A stretch of 64,000 nt of DNA from Cupriavidus pauculus (GTDB lineage: Bacteria; Pseudomonadota; Gammaproteobacteria; Burkholderiales; Burkholderiaceae). Shown here one piece after another: positions 26,984 through 38,221 of the stretch (the stretch's first letter is position 1; every line of letters begins with the position of its first letter). The notes below the pieces were generated by a model that had not been told where the DNA came from, ran no database searches, and saw only the letters and a list, made by a program, of their open reading frames with translations. The DNA lies in the NCBI RefSeq assembly GCF_008693385.1, contig NZ_CP044065.1, positions 1,922,001 to 1,986,000 on the forward strand, in the 5' to 3' direction. The position numbers and the translations under genes were made by a program.

Positions 26984-28480
26984 ATGCGCGTACTCGTCGC
27001 AGGCTTCAAGCACGAAACGAATACCTTCGCCGAGAATCTGGCCGACTGGGCCGCATTCGAGCGCGGCGAGACGTTTCCGAAACCGACCCATGGTCAGGCC
27101 ACGCTCGACATGATCGCCAGCGTCGAGGTCTCCGCCACGGGCTTTGCGAGGCAAGCGCGGCAACGTGGCTGGACACTGGTCCCCAGTCTCTGGTGCGGCG
27201 CCGTTCCTTCCTCGTATGTCACCGACGAAGCGTTCGCGCGCATCTGCACGACCATCGCCGCGGATGTGCGACGGCTCGACTTCGATGCGATCTATCTCGA
27301 GTTGCATGGCGCGGCGCTGACGCAATCCCACGACGATGCGGAAGGCGAGTTGTTGTCGGTCATCCGTGCAATCGTGGGCAAGGATATGCCCATCGTCGTC
27401 AGCCTCGACCTTCACGCGAACGTCACCCGCACCATGCTCGATATGGCGGACGCCATGGTCGCGTTCCGCACTTATCCTCACATCGACTACGTCAAAACCG
27501 GGGAGCGCGCAGCGGAGCTGCTCGAGCGACTGGTTGCGAACGGCGGCGCGGAGAAAACAAGCTCGCATCGGCTTCCCTATCTCATCTCCATCAATTCGCA
27601 GGGCACATCTTCCCAGCCAGCGAAGGGCTGCTACGAGCTTGTCGCCGAAGTCGATCGCGAATTTGGCACCGTATCGAGCTTTTGCATGGGCTTTCCGGCA
27701 TCCGACTTCGACGAGTGCGCGCCGGTCATCTGGTCTCACGGAGACCGTGCCGAGGCCGCCGCCGCCAGACTCTTCGCGCATATCTCGGAGCCGACCCAGT
27801 GGCAGCTCACCGCGCAGACCGCGGACGACGCCGTGAAGGCCGCGCTGGCACGCGCCGCCGTGACCAAAGGCACCGTCATGGTTGCGGACACCCAGGACAA
27901 CCCGGGCATCGGCGGAACGGGCTCGACAACGGGCGTATTGCATGCGCTCGTCAAGGCAGGCGCGGGGACCGCGTTGCCGCGGCGCGTGGCACTCGGGGTG
28001 CTCTACGACCCGGTTGCCGCGGACGCGGCGCATCGCGCCGGTGTCGGCGAGTACCTCGACATGGCAATCGGCGAATCGGTGTGTACCCCGGCGGGACCGA
28101 GCGAGCCGCCCGTGCAGGGTCGCTTTCTGGTCCGCGCGTTGTCCGACGGCATCACGACCTTCAAGGGTCCGAAGATGACGGGATTCCAGACCCAGCTGGG
28201 CAAGACTGCGTGCCTCGAACTGGAGGGCATCCTGATCGTGGTGGCGAGCGGCAGGATTGGCGCTCAGGACCGCGAGCTTTTCCGGATGGTCGATATCGAA
28301 CCGGAAGCGATGAAGATCATCGTGGTCAAGAGCTCCCACCACTTCCGCGCGGATTTCGATCGCCTGGTGGAGAACCCGGAGCGGGACATCCTGTTCGCGT
28401 TGGCGCGCGGACAGCTGCTTGTCGACCCCGCCGAGCTCCCGTGGAAAAAGATCTCCCCGTCAACGCGTCTGCGACCCTGA
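26984..28480 (+). CDS. M81 family metallopeptidase (microcystinase C, MlrC-like)
   Basis: A 498-residue protein of the MlrC family, named for the last enzyme of microcystin breakdown but common in proteobacteria with unknown peptide or amide substrates. Motifs are AGFKHETNTFA at the start (about residues 6-16), the SLDLHANVT metal-site segment, the RTYPHIDY motif, and DNPGIGGTGSTT in the second half. ATG 26984 starts the domain exactly. It is divergent from a LysR gene. Zinc-dependent hydrolysis in the cytoplasm is expected; the natural substrate is not known. Confidence 0.9.
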   Translation: MRVLVAGFKHETNTFAENLADWAAFERGETFPKPTHGQATLDMIASVEVSATGFARQARQRGWTLVPSLWCGAVPSSYVTDEAFARICTTIAADVRRLDFDAIYLELHGAALTQSHDDAEGELLSVIRAIVGKDMPIVVSLDLHANVTRTMLDMADAMVAFRTYPHIDYVKTGERAAELLERLVANGGAEKTSSHRLPYLISINSQGTSSQPAKGCYELVAEVDREFGTVSSFCMGFPASDFDECAPVIWSHGDRAEAAAARLFAHISEPTQWQLTAQTADDAVKAALARAAVTKGTVMVADTQDNPGIGGTGSTTGVLHALVKAGAGTALPRRVALGVLYDPVAADAAHRAGVGEYLDMAIGESVCTPAGPSEPPVQGRFLVRALSDGITTFKGPKMTGFQTQLGKTACLELEGILIVVASGRIGAQDRELFRMVDIEPEAMKIIVVKSSHHFRADFDRLVENPERDILFALARGQLLVDPAELPWKKISPSTRLRP

Positions 28481-28622
28481 ACAAGAAACGCATTGCCACG
28501 GCGCGCATCGCCGCGGATCCGTTGGGTGCGGTGCAGTTATCACAGAAAGTTTAAGGTTTGGCGAGGACTTGGCGACACACAAGCGCGTACGCTTGCCCGG
28601 ATCGAATCAGGCTTGAGTGACC

Positions 28623-29735
28623 ATGGATCAGGACAAGCGGAACCCTCCGGGGCTTCCCCCCAGACTCGGCCCTGCCGCGCTGGCGATACGCCTCGGCGCG
28701 ATCGGACTTGCAACGCTGTGCCTCGCCGGCGCGTTTGCCTACACGGGCGGATGGCTGACACCGGAGCGGCTCTCGCCCCATCGCGTGGTCGATGGCTTCG
28801 AGGCCACCAGCGGCCGACATATCGGCTTTCGCCGCAACCACGCCAAGGGCGTCTGTGCCACGGGCTGGTTCGACGCCTCCGGCGATGGCGCGCCGTTCAG
28901 CCGGGCCGATCTGCTGAAACCCGGTCACTACCCCGTGACAGGCCGCTTCGCCTTTGCCGGTGGCATGCCGTACGTGTCCGATGGCCCGGCGCTGGTCCGC
29001 AGCCTGGCGCTGCAGATCAAGCCCCCGGGTGGCGAGGAATGGCGCATGGCCATGATCGATATTCCGGTCTTCCCGGTCGCCGATGCCGACACGTTCTACG
29101 CGCAGATGATGACGCGCGTGCCGGACCCCAGGACCGGCAAGCCCGATCCCGAGAAGATGAAGGCCTTCGCGGCCGCCCATCCCGAGGTGCTCACGGCGAT
29201 GGGCATCGTCGGCAAGCGCCGGCAATCGTCCGGCTTTGCCAACACCACCTACAACGGCCTGAACACGTTCCTGTTCGTGAACCGCGACGGTGCCTCGGCA
29301 CCGGTGCGCTGGTCGTTCGTCCCCGAGCAGGCGTTTGCTCCGGTCGGCCCGCAGCAGGCGGACAAGAACTATCTGCTCGATGCGCTGATCGCGGACGCGG
29401 CCAGGCCGCTCAAATGGAAGGTCATCGTGACGATCGGCAATCCCGACGATCCGGTGCGCCCGGATCTGCCCTGGCCCGAAGGTCGAAAGCAGGTCGATAT
29501 CGGCACCGTCACGCTCGATACGCTCGCGAGCGAGGACAGTGCCGGCGGGAGCTGCACCGATATCACGTTCGACCCCACCGTGCTGCCGGCCGGCATTCGC
29601 GTATCGGCCGATGGCATCCCGAGCGCGCGTTCGGCCGCCTATGCGCGATCCTTCCAGTTGCGCGAGCACGAGCGCGGGGCCAAGCCGCCCAGCGCCATCA
29701 CCGAATCCGACGTGAAAGCCGGAGGCAAATCATGA
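28623..29735 (+). CDS. Catalase-family peroxidase (SrpA-like)
   Basis: A 370-residue haem protein of the reduced catalase family. After an N-terminal membrane or signal segment (AIGLATLCLAGAFAYTG), the distal histidine region is RRNHAKGVCATGWF and the proximal side is SGFANTTYNGLNTF. The catalase core is shorter than in true catalases, as in SrpA peroxidases. ATG 28623 or GTG 28617 can start it. Its stop overlaps the cytochrome b561 ATG (ATGA), so the two are coupled. This pair is probably a membrane-linked peroxidase that uses quinol electrons through the b-type cytochrome. Confidence 0.9.
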   Translation: MDQDKRNPPGLPPRLGPAALAIRLGAIGLATLCLAGAFAYTGGWLTPERLSPHRVVDGFEATSGRHIGFRRNHAKGVCATGWFDASGDGAPFSRADLLKPGHYPVTGRFAFAGGMPYVSDGPALVRSLALQIKPPGGEEWRMAMIDIPVFPVADADTFYAQMMTRVPDPRTGKPDPEKMKAFAAAHPEVLTAMGIVGKRRQSSGFANTTYNGLNTFLFVNRDGASAPVRWSFVPEQAFAPVGPQQADKNYLLDALIADAARPLKWKVIVTIGNPDDPVRPDLPWPEGRKQVDIGTVTLDTLASEDSAGGSCTDITFDPTVLPAGIRVSADGIPSARSAAYARSFQLREHERGAKPPSAITESDVKAGGKS

Positions 29736-30274
29736 GCGACCGTGTCCAGGGCTTTTCCTTCCTCTCGCGTCTGCTGCACTGGGTCATGGCCGTGCTGATC
29801 GTGGCCATGCTGTTTATCGGTATCGGCATGGTCTCGACGGTATCCGGCCGTTACACCACGTTGCTGACGTTGCACCGCCCCATCGGCATCGCGATCCTGC
29901 TGCTTGCCGTGCTGCGCCTGGTCAACCGGCTGACGCACCGGCCGCCGCCGCTGCCCGCCTCCCTCCCGGCACCGCAGCGCATCGCCGCGCATGCGTCGCA
30001 TCTGCTGCTGTATGCGCTGATGATCGCCATGCCGCTGGTGGGCTGGGGCATGCAGTCGGCGGGCGCATTCCCGATCGTGCTGTGGGGCACGACCGAACTG
30101 CCGCCGATCCTGCCGCACGATCCGCAGCTTTACGCGTCCCTGCGGCAACTGCACACGACAGGCGCGTTCGCGTTGTTCCTCGCCCTGCTGTTGCACTTCG
30201 CCGCGGCGCTGTTTCACGGACTGATTCGCCGTGATGGCGTGCTGGCGTCGATGACGACGGGCAAGGCGCGGTAG
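29732..30274 (+). CDS. Cytochrome b561-type membrane protein
   Basis: A 180-residue four-helix membrane cytochrome. Candidate haem histidines are in LLHWVMAV (helix 1), TLHRPIG (helix 2), HASHLLLYALM (helix 3) and LLLHFAAALFH (helix 4). Length and pattern match the bacterial b561 family. Its start overlaps the stop of the catalase-like gene, and it probably supplies electrons to that periplasmic peroxidase. Confidence 0.92.
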   Translation: MSDRVQGFSFLSRLLHWVMAVLIVAMLFIGIGMVSTVSGRYTTLLTLHRPIGIAILLLAVLRLVNRLTHRPPPLPASLPAPQRIAAHASHLLLYALMIAMPLVGWGMQSAGAFPIVLWGTTELPPILPHDPQLYASLRQLHTTGAFALFLALLLHFAAALFHGLIRRDGVLASMTTGKAR

Positions 30275-30285
30275 CGTCCCGGAGC

Positions 30286-30528
30286 TTACTTCCCCTCTTC
30301 CGGCACGTTGTAAGCCGCGCGCAGCTGCGTCACGTACGGCTGGATCGCCGCCAGGCAGGCGGCGCAGTTGCCACCTTCCATCGTCGACAGCTTCCAGTTG
30401 CAGCCTTCGTCATCGGCCGCGTGCCAGCAGACATCGCCGAAGCACGACCCTTCGCATTCCGGATGCCTGGCCTGTTCGGCACGCAGCATGGCGCGCAGTT
30501 CGGCCTTGTTCTTGATCTGTCTTGACAT
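30286..30528 (-). CDS. Small cysteine-rich hypothetical protein
   Basis: An 80-residue protein with several cysteines in close pairs (CEGSCFGDVCWH near 25-36, then CNW, then CAACL), suggesting a metal site or disulfides. There is no signal peptide, so zinc or iron binding is more likely than disulfides. It begins MSRQIKNKAELRAML. GGAGACAT sits just before the ATG. It is convergent with the b561 gene and divergent from the next small gene. I do not recognise a named family. Confidence 0.7.
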   Translation of the reverse strand: MSRQIKNKAELRAMLRAEQARHPECEGSCFGDVCWHAADDEGCNWKLSTMEGGNCAACLAAIQPYVTQLRAAYNVPEEGK

Positions 30529-30698
30529 GATGTCTCCCTCTCGCTGTGGCGAAGCAATACCTGCGACGACCCGCTGTCGCTATCGAGCATACGCCCATAT
30601 TGGGCCTGCGGGCTGATAGTCTTACTATCGCGGGAAGCCCATACTGGGTCGCCCTCGTCAATGGCGCGTCAAGTTTGCTCAACGATCCGGAGGATACG

Positions 30699-30961
30699 GT
30701 GCCAAAACTGCTGGACAAGTCGTGGGTGGTTTTTGAAAGCCTGGAGAACCCGGAAGGGAATCGCTGCGTCGACCTTTTCACGCGTCCAGACCGGACGTTC
30801 GGCTTCGAGGAATTCCGAAAGGACCCCGAGGACGGCGGCGTCTGGACATCGGTTCGGCATTTCGCCAATCAGTCCTTCGCTTCGCGTGCGGAAGCACTCG
30901 CGGCAGCCCGCCGCGTCGTCCCGTGGCTCATCGCTTCGATGGCGCCGGACGGCCAGCGCTC

Positions 30962-30965
<4 letters not shown>
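30699..30965 (+). CDS. Small hypothetical protein
   Basis: An 88-residue protein, start GTG with GGAGG five bases upstream. It has WVVFESLENPEG, a FGFEEFRKDPEDGGVW stretch and a terminal helix ARRVVPWLIASM. It looks like a small conserved cytoplasmic protein of Burkholderiaceae without a known role. A longer frame exists upstream (from 30546) but lacks a ribosome site. Its end overlaps the glycosyltransferase end by four bases. Confidence 0.6.
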
Positions 30966-33586
<2,621 letters not shown>

Positions 33587-33622
33587 GGTCCCCTCCTTTT
33601 GGCTCCTGGCAGCGCAAATGGC

Positions 33623-33655
33623 AAGGCCGCCCCACTCTGTCGGGCGGCCTTTTTG
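33623..33655 (+). terminator. Rho-independent terminator
   Basis: A ten-base stem AAGGCCGCCC / GGGCGGCCTT with a nine-base loop runs into TTTTT, 37 bases after the collagen-like gene. It is a textbook intrinsic terminator. Confidence 0.9.
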
Positions 33656-33715
33656 TCGCTGTCGTGACCATCGCCCCGGCGCATCCAATCCGCCTGGAAG
33701 GCAGAGCGCGCGCCA

Positions 33716-34600
33716 TCACCCCTTGCCGCCGCATCCGCTGCCGCTCAGCACGAACGCCGACACGTCGTCGCTGACGGGAGACAGCCAGCGCAATGGCGTG
33801 GAAAACACGCCGATGAGCAGCGTGTGCGAGAGATGGCCGTATTCGCGATGGGTCACCGGCACGCCGGCCGCGCGCAACTTTTGCGTCATCTGCCGCGAAT
33901 TGCGCTCGGGATCCACGAGCCGGTCGCCGATGTCGACACCGATGAACGAAGGCGGCGATTGCCGGGTGACGAGGTCGATCGGCTGCGAGTCGGCTGGATA
34001 GTTCGGATGATGGAAAACCGGTTGCGCATCGGGATTGACGATCGGCAGGAAGTCGTAAGGCCCCGCGAGGCCGATCCACCCGCGCAGCTGCGTCGGCGAC
34101 GCCCCCGCCGCCGTCAGCCACCGCTTGTCGAGCGCGATCATCGCGGCGTTGTAGGCGCCCGCGCTGTGGCCCATGACGAAGACCCGCGAGGGATCGCCAC
34201 GGTAGGCCGCGATGCTGCGCAGTGTCCATGCCACGGCCTGCGCGCTGTCGGTCAGGAAATCCGGATAGGTGACCTCGGGATAGAGCCGGTAATCGGCGAT
34301 GACCGTCAGAATGCCGTGGCGCGCGAGATTGGCGCCCACGAACGCATAGTCCGCGCGCGACCCGGAATTCCACGTGCCGCCGTAGAAGAACACGACGACG
34401 GGCGCCTTGTCGCCACAGGCCGGTTCACGCGGCACATAGACGTCTAGCTGCCCGCGATCGCCTGCCGCGTAGGCGATGTCCTTCAGGTGGATGTAGTCGC
34501 CCGACGGCGTCAATGCATTCAGCGCATCGACCGTCGAGCATCCACCGATGGACAGCAGGAACGCCGTCGCCGCCACGCGCCACATCGCTCTCGCGCTCAT
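33716..34600 (-). CDS. Alpha/beta hydrolase lipoprotein (BD-FAE/carboxylesterase type)
   Basis: A 294-residue esterase-like protein. A lipoprotein signal is seen (AATAFLLSIGGC), and the fold has the oxyanion motif FFYGGTWNSG in place of the common HGGxW, the nucleophile elbow GHSAGAYNA, and the late H in GHLSHTLLIG. The Asp lies in IGDRLVDP. The start at 34600 overlaps the stop of the SnoaL-like gene (ATGA). It is the last gene of the nine-gene minus-strand operon, so it may deacylate a lipid made or transported by the others. Confidence 0.85.
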   Translation of the reverse strand: MSARAMWRVAATAFLLSIGGCSTVDALNALTPSGDYIHLKDIAYAAGDRGQLDVYVPREPACGDKAPVVVFFYGGTWNSGSRADYAFVGANLARHGILTVIADYRLYPEVTYPDFLTDSAQAVAWTLRSIAAYRGDPSRVFVMGHSAGAYNAAMIALDKRWLTAAGASPTQLRGWIGLAGPYDFLPIVNPDAQPVFHHPNYPADSQPIDLVTRQSPPSFIGVDIGDRLVDPERNSRQMTQKLRAAGVPVTHREYGHLSHTLLIGVFSTPLRWLSPVSDDVSAFVLSGSGCGGKG

Positions 34601-35040
34601 CGGGTCGGGGGCGCGGCAAAGTGCCGCTGAAGCCAGCGTACGGGCGCGCCGATCACCGGGAGCTGCCGCCACAACGCGGCGGCGTCCCAGTAATCGCAAT
34701 GCATGCACACGCGCCCATCGTCGTCGAATTGCAGATGCGTGCTGCCGGGCACGACGAACGCATGGCCACGCACCGCGCCCGTGAACACCCATGTGGCGAA
34801 GGCTTCCTGGTCGCCCATGACCTGGCGCTCGATCGCGAAGCGGGGAGCGTCGACGGTCTCGAACATATGCGCGAACAACGCCTGAATGGCCGCGTGGCCC
34901 CGCACGCTGTTGAAGGGATCGGTAAAGCGCGCATCGTCCGCGTAGTAGCGCGGGAGGTCGTACAGCGACTGGGGCGTCAGCGAGGCGTACCAGTCGAGCA
35001 GCGCCGAAAGCGTTTGCGAATCTCGGGTGGCGGTAGTCAT
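34597..35040 (-). CDS. SnoaL-like/NTF2 fold protein
   Basis: A 147-residue nuclear-transport-factor-2-like protein: LSALLDWYASLTPQSLYDL, then YYADDARFTDPFNSVRG and the strand VMGDQEAFATWVFTGAVRG. Its function is unknown. In lipid-modification clusters of this type a similar small protein accompanies the FAD oxidoreductase and Cfa enzyme. Stop overlaps the esterase start. Confidence 0.85.
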   Translation of the reverse strand: MTTATRDSQTLSALLDWYASLTPQSLYDLPRYYADDARFTDPFNSVRGHAAIQALFAHMFETVDAPRFAIERQVMGDQEAFATWVFTGAVRGHAFVVPGSTHLQFDDDGRVCMHCDYWDAAALWRQLPVIGAPVRWLQRHFAAPPTR

Positions 35041-35052
35041 GTCATGCCATGT

Positions 35053-35838
35053 TCAGGAAGAGTTCATCAATCGTTGCAGCAGCGAAAGCCGCAACCGATA
35101 CGGCAGCATGCTGAGCAGGCGCATGACCGAGGTGAATCGCGACGGGAATGCGATCTCGAACCGGCCGCGCGCGAGGCCGGACAGGATCGACGCCGCGGCC
35201 TCCTCGGTGGTCTGCAGGGCCGGCATCGTGAAGTCGTTGCGCGCCGTGAGCCGCGTGCTCACGAACCCGGGGTTGACGAGGTACACGCCGATGCCGTGCG
35301 GATGCAGCTCCGCGTATAGCAGCTCCGCCAGGTTGATCATGGCGGCCTTCGTCGGTCCGTAGATGGTGGCGTTCGGCAGGCCGAGGTAGCCTGCCACGCT
35401 GGCGAGCATCACCAGGCTGCCGCCACGGCGCGACATCATCGCCGGCAGCACGGCGGCCAGACCGTAGTAGACGCTCGACAGGTTCGTCTCGATCGTATTG
35501 CTCGCCTCGGCCGCGTCGATTTCCCACGGACGCAGCGGCCGGTAGTCGGCGGCGCAGAAGACGATCATGTCTACCGCGCCCCACGCCTGGCACAAGGCAT
35601 CGTGCGCGGTCACCCAGTCGGACGGGACGCGCGCGTCCATCGGCGCGACCAGGCCGCATGGATGACCGTCGATCACGGCAGCCAGGGCGCCGGCCCGCCG
35701 CGCGGAGACCGCGACGCGCGCGCCCCGCGCCAGCAGCGCCTGCGCCAGCGCCGCGCCGATGCCGCTGGAAGCGCCGACGATCCAGACGCGCTTTCCGGCC
35801 CAGTCCGTCCAGCGAGGGTTCATGGAAAAGCCATGCAT
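35053..35838 (-). CDS. Short-chain dehydrogenase/reductase
   Basis: A 261-residue SDR. The cofactor motif GASSGIGAALAQALL begins near residue 23, with NLSSVYYGL, the catalytic serine segment LVMLASVAG, and the YGPTKAAM site (Y and K). It reduces or oxidises a carbonyl/hydroxyl using NAD(P). Start could also be ATG 35823. It follows DUF3833 and is the seventh gene of the operon. Confidence 0.92.
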   Translation of the reverse strand: MHGFSMNPRWTDWAGKRVWIVGASSGIGAALAQALLARGARVAVSARRAGALAAVIDGHPCGLVAPMDARVPSDWVTAHDALCQAWGAVDMIVFCAADYRPLRPWEIDAAEASNTIETNLSSVYYGLAAVLPAMMSRRGGSLVMLASVAGYLGLPNATIYGPTKAAMINLAELLYAELHPHGIGVYLVNPGFVSTRLTARNDFTMPALQTTEEAAASILSGLARGRFEIAFPSRFTSVMRLLSMLPYRLRLSLLQRLMNSS

Positions 35839-35855
35839 GGCGACATCCGCCTGAT

Positions 35856-36392
35856 TCAGGGAGCGGGACGGCGGAAGAACACCGTCACCTGGCCGACTTC
35901 GAAACCGAACTTGGTGACACGCGCGCGATTGATCAGCGTGCGGTCGTCCACGAGCACCATCCAGTCGTCGAACTGCACGTCATAGGTCTTGTCATCGACG
36001 GGCAATTGCAGCGTGTACCGCCACCGCAGGACGTTGCCAGCGGCCTGGCCGCTCGCGCTGCCCACGACATCGGGCGCGGTGCCTTGCCAGCTGCCATCGG
36101 CGGCCCGCGTCAGCGTCCATGTGCGATGCTGCGTCGTGCCGTCGCTGTAGCGGAAATCCTCGTCGAGCACGAAGCGCCCATCGCGCTCCTGCCCCTGCAG
36201 GTCGACGTAAAAGCGCTTGACGATCTCGCCGCTCCGCTTCTGGAACATGCCCCACGCCTCCGTGCGTCCCGCGAAGAAGCGGGCAACGTCGAGGGCCGGC
36301 TTCTGGTCGGCGTAGTGGGCGACGTCCGGCGCGGAGCATGCCGTGCAGAGCGCGGCGACGGCGATGGCGCCCAGAGTGGCAACGAATTTCAT
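35856..36392 (-). CDS. DUF3833 family lipoprotein
   Basis: A 178-residue lipoprotein with a signal ending in LCTAC. The body is a beta-rich, lipocalin-like domain (FFAGRTEAWGMFQKRSGEIV, then DFRYSDGTTQHRTW) typical of DUF3833. The family accompanies Cfa/DUF1365/FAD genes and may carry a lipid or sterol-like ligand in the periplasm. Its start overlaps the MFS stop (ATGA). Confidence 0.88.
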   Translation of the reverse strand: MKFVATLGAIAVAALCTACSAPDVAHYADQKPALDVARFFAGRTEAWGMFQKRSGEIVKRFYVDLQGQERDGRFVLDEDFRYSDGTTQHRTWTLTRAADGSWQGTAPDVVGSASGQAAGNVLRWRYTLQLPVDDKTYDVQFDDWMVLVDDRTLINRARVTKFGFEVGQVTVFFRRPAP

Positions 36393-37660
36393 GAGGACAT
36401 CTCCTGCGCCGGATACCGGGCGGAACGAAGCAGCGCCATCGCGGCAAGTTTGAGAACGCAAGGAAGACCGGCATACATGAACGCCAGCGCGTGCCCCGTC
36501 GCGCCGATGGCCGGCGTTCCCGGCTGGTAGCCCAGCCATGCGAGGACGGGCAACGTGAGCCCTGCGATCGCCAGGCATAGCTTGGTCAGCAGCGTCCAGA
36601 CGCCGTAATAGACGGCGGGTCCCTCGCCCGCGGGAATGCGCGTGGCCAGCAGGACCGGTGGCAGCGCGAGGTCGGCGCCCACCGCCAGACCCGACATGGC
36701 GCAGATGAGCAGGAACGGCAGGACGCCGCCGGGCTCGAGCAACGCCGCCCACACGAACGCAACGATGGCGAGCGCCATGGCCAGCCGCCACGCATGCATG
36801 GCGCCGATGCGGTACGCGATGTGCACCCACGCCGGCAGGCCGGCCGCGCCCGCCACGAAATACAGCGTCAGGCAGGGGGCGACCCACTGCGGCGCCATCA
36901 ATCGGTCTTCGATGAAGAAGATCGCAAGGGTAGCGGGAATGGCGACGGCGATGCCATTCAGGAAGTAAGGGGCCAGCAGCGCGCGAAAGGCGCGGTTGTG
37001 GCGCACGGCATGCCATGGCCCTGGCGCGGCGCCCGCCAGGGCGGCTTTCGCATTCCACGGCGGGGCCAGCCGAAAAAGCAGCCACAGCGCGGCGACGAGC
37101 AGCGCGGCGAATAGCGACGCAAAGGCGGTCATCGCCAGGCGCGCGTCGGTGCCGGCGATCGTGATCAGCGTGGCCGGAATCGCGGTGGCAAGCAGCACGC
37201 CAACGAGGCCCGCACCCTCGCGCCATGCGGCGGCGCGCGCGAGCGTATCGTCATCGCCGAGACGCGCGGCCCATGCCAGGTAGGCGATGTTGATCAGGCT
37301 ATGGGCAAGGTAGACCGCGACGAGCGTCGCGCCCAGCCATGCCGCCAGCCAGGCGTCGCCCGAAACAGGCGGCAGCCACAACGCGGCGAAGGCCACGGCG
37401 AGGCAGAGCGCGGCGCCTCCCATGACCGGAGTCAACGCATGGCGGCGCGCCAGCTTGTCCACCCACAATCCAAGCAGCGGGTCTTGCGCGGTATCGATCA
37501 GCCGCGCGGCGAACAGGACGATACCCGCCAGCGACAGCGACATGCCCATTCGCGTGGTGTAGTACGCCGGCGCCTGAATGTAGACGGGCAGAGCCACCAT
37601 GGCGAGGGGCAATCCCAGGGCGCCATAAGCGGCAAGTCGGCTGGCGGTGGGCGCGGTCAT
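36389..37660 (-). CDS. MFS transporter, GPH sugar/lipid-like
   Basis: A 423-residue carrier of the MFS_2/GPH branch: YGALGLPLAMVALPVYI at the start, the DTAQDPLLGLWVDK motif of that group, and twelve predicted membrane helices. GPH proteins also include lysophospholipid carriers (Mfsd2-like). The operon context of lipid genes makes a lipid-type substrate attractive, as inference only. Start ATG 37660 overlaps the stop of the chalcone isomerase-like gene. Confidence 0.85.
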   Translation of the reverse strand: MTAPTASRLAAYGALGLPLAMVALPVYIQAPAYYTTRMGMSLSLAGIVLFAARLIDTAQDPLLGLWVDKLARRHALTPVMGGAALCLAVAFAALWLPPVSGDAWLAAWLGATLVAVYLAHSLINIAYLAWAARLGDDDTLARAAAWREGAGLVGVLLATAIPATLITIAGTDARLAMTAFASLFAALLVAALWLLFRLAPPWNAKAALAGAAPGPWHAVRHNRAFRALLAPYFLNGIAVAIPATLAIFFIEDRLMAPQWVAPCLTLYFVAGAAGLPAWVHIAYRIGAMHAWRLAMALAIVAFVWAALLEPGGVLPFLLICAMSGLAVGADLALPPVLLATRIPAGEGPAVYYGVWTLLTKLCLAIAGLTLPVLAWLGYQPGTPAIGATGHALAFMYAGLPCVLKLAAMALLRSARYPAQEMSS

Positions 37661-38220
37661 GACGGCAGGCCCAGCAGGTGCCTGCGCAGCGCCGGCGCGC
37701 GCGTGGACGGATCGAGCCAGATCGAGAAGAATGCGCGGGCGAGCATGGGGTCCTCCAGTGCGCCAAGGGCGCGATCCCCCGCGTAGAAGCGCGCCCCCTG
37801 GCCGGGCAGATAGACGCCGGTCAGCACGTCGCCGGCGCGCACATCGGGCAGCACGCGCGACAGCGCGGCGCGCCACTGGTCCAGCGTGGCTTCCGGGATC
37901 GTCACCGCGGCGAGGCGTTTGATCTCGTCCATGCTGGTATCGGTGAGCCGTTCGCCCGAGATGCCGCGGGCGTAAGTCAGTCGCAGCGCCAGCGGCGTAT
38001 CGAGCGTGACCGGGGTCTGTGCCGCCCAGAGCTGCGCGGTGTAGATGCGGATGCCGAACCAGCGGAAGTCGCCTTCGCCTACCATCCGGACGTCGGCGGT
38101 ACCCGGCCATGCGTCCCGCCACGCCTCCGCTCGCGCGGCGGTCACCGTCGCCATCATCGCGATCGTCGCCATCGTGGCAAGCAGAGCGATCGCCATGCGC
38201 TGTGGCCGGGTATTTCGCAC
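37657..38220 (-). CDS. Chalcone isomerase-like domain protein
   Basis: A 187-residue secreted protein: hydrophobic N-terminus (ALLATMATIAMMATVTAARA) then the chalcone-isomerase-like core (RIYTAQLWAA, then MDEIKRLA and a DPSTRAPALRRHLLG end). GTG 38220 is preferred as start because GAGG lies before it; ATG 38196 is possible. Bacterial proteins of this group do not isomerise flavonoids and may bind fatty acids, as plant FAP proteins do. Confidence 0.8.
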   Translation of the reverse strand: MRNTRPQRMAIALLATMATIAMMATVTAARAEAWRDAWPGTADVRMVGEGDFRWFGIRIYTAQLWAAQTPVTLDTPLALRLTYARGISGERLTDTSMDEIKRLAAVTIPEATLDQWRAALSRVLPDVRAGDVLTGVYLPGQGARFYAGDRALGALEDPMLARAFFSIWLDPSTRAPALRRHLLGLPS

Positions 38221-38221
38221 G

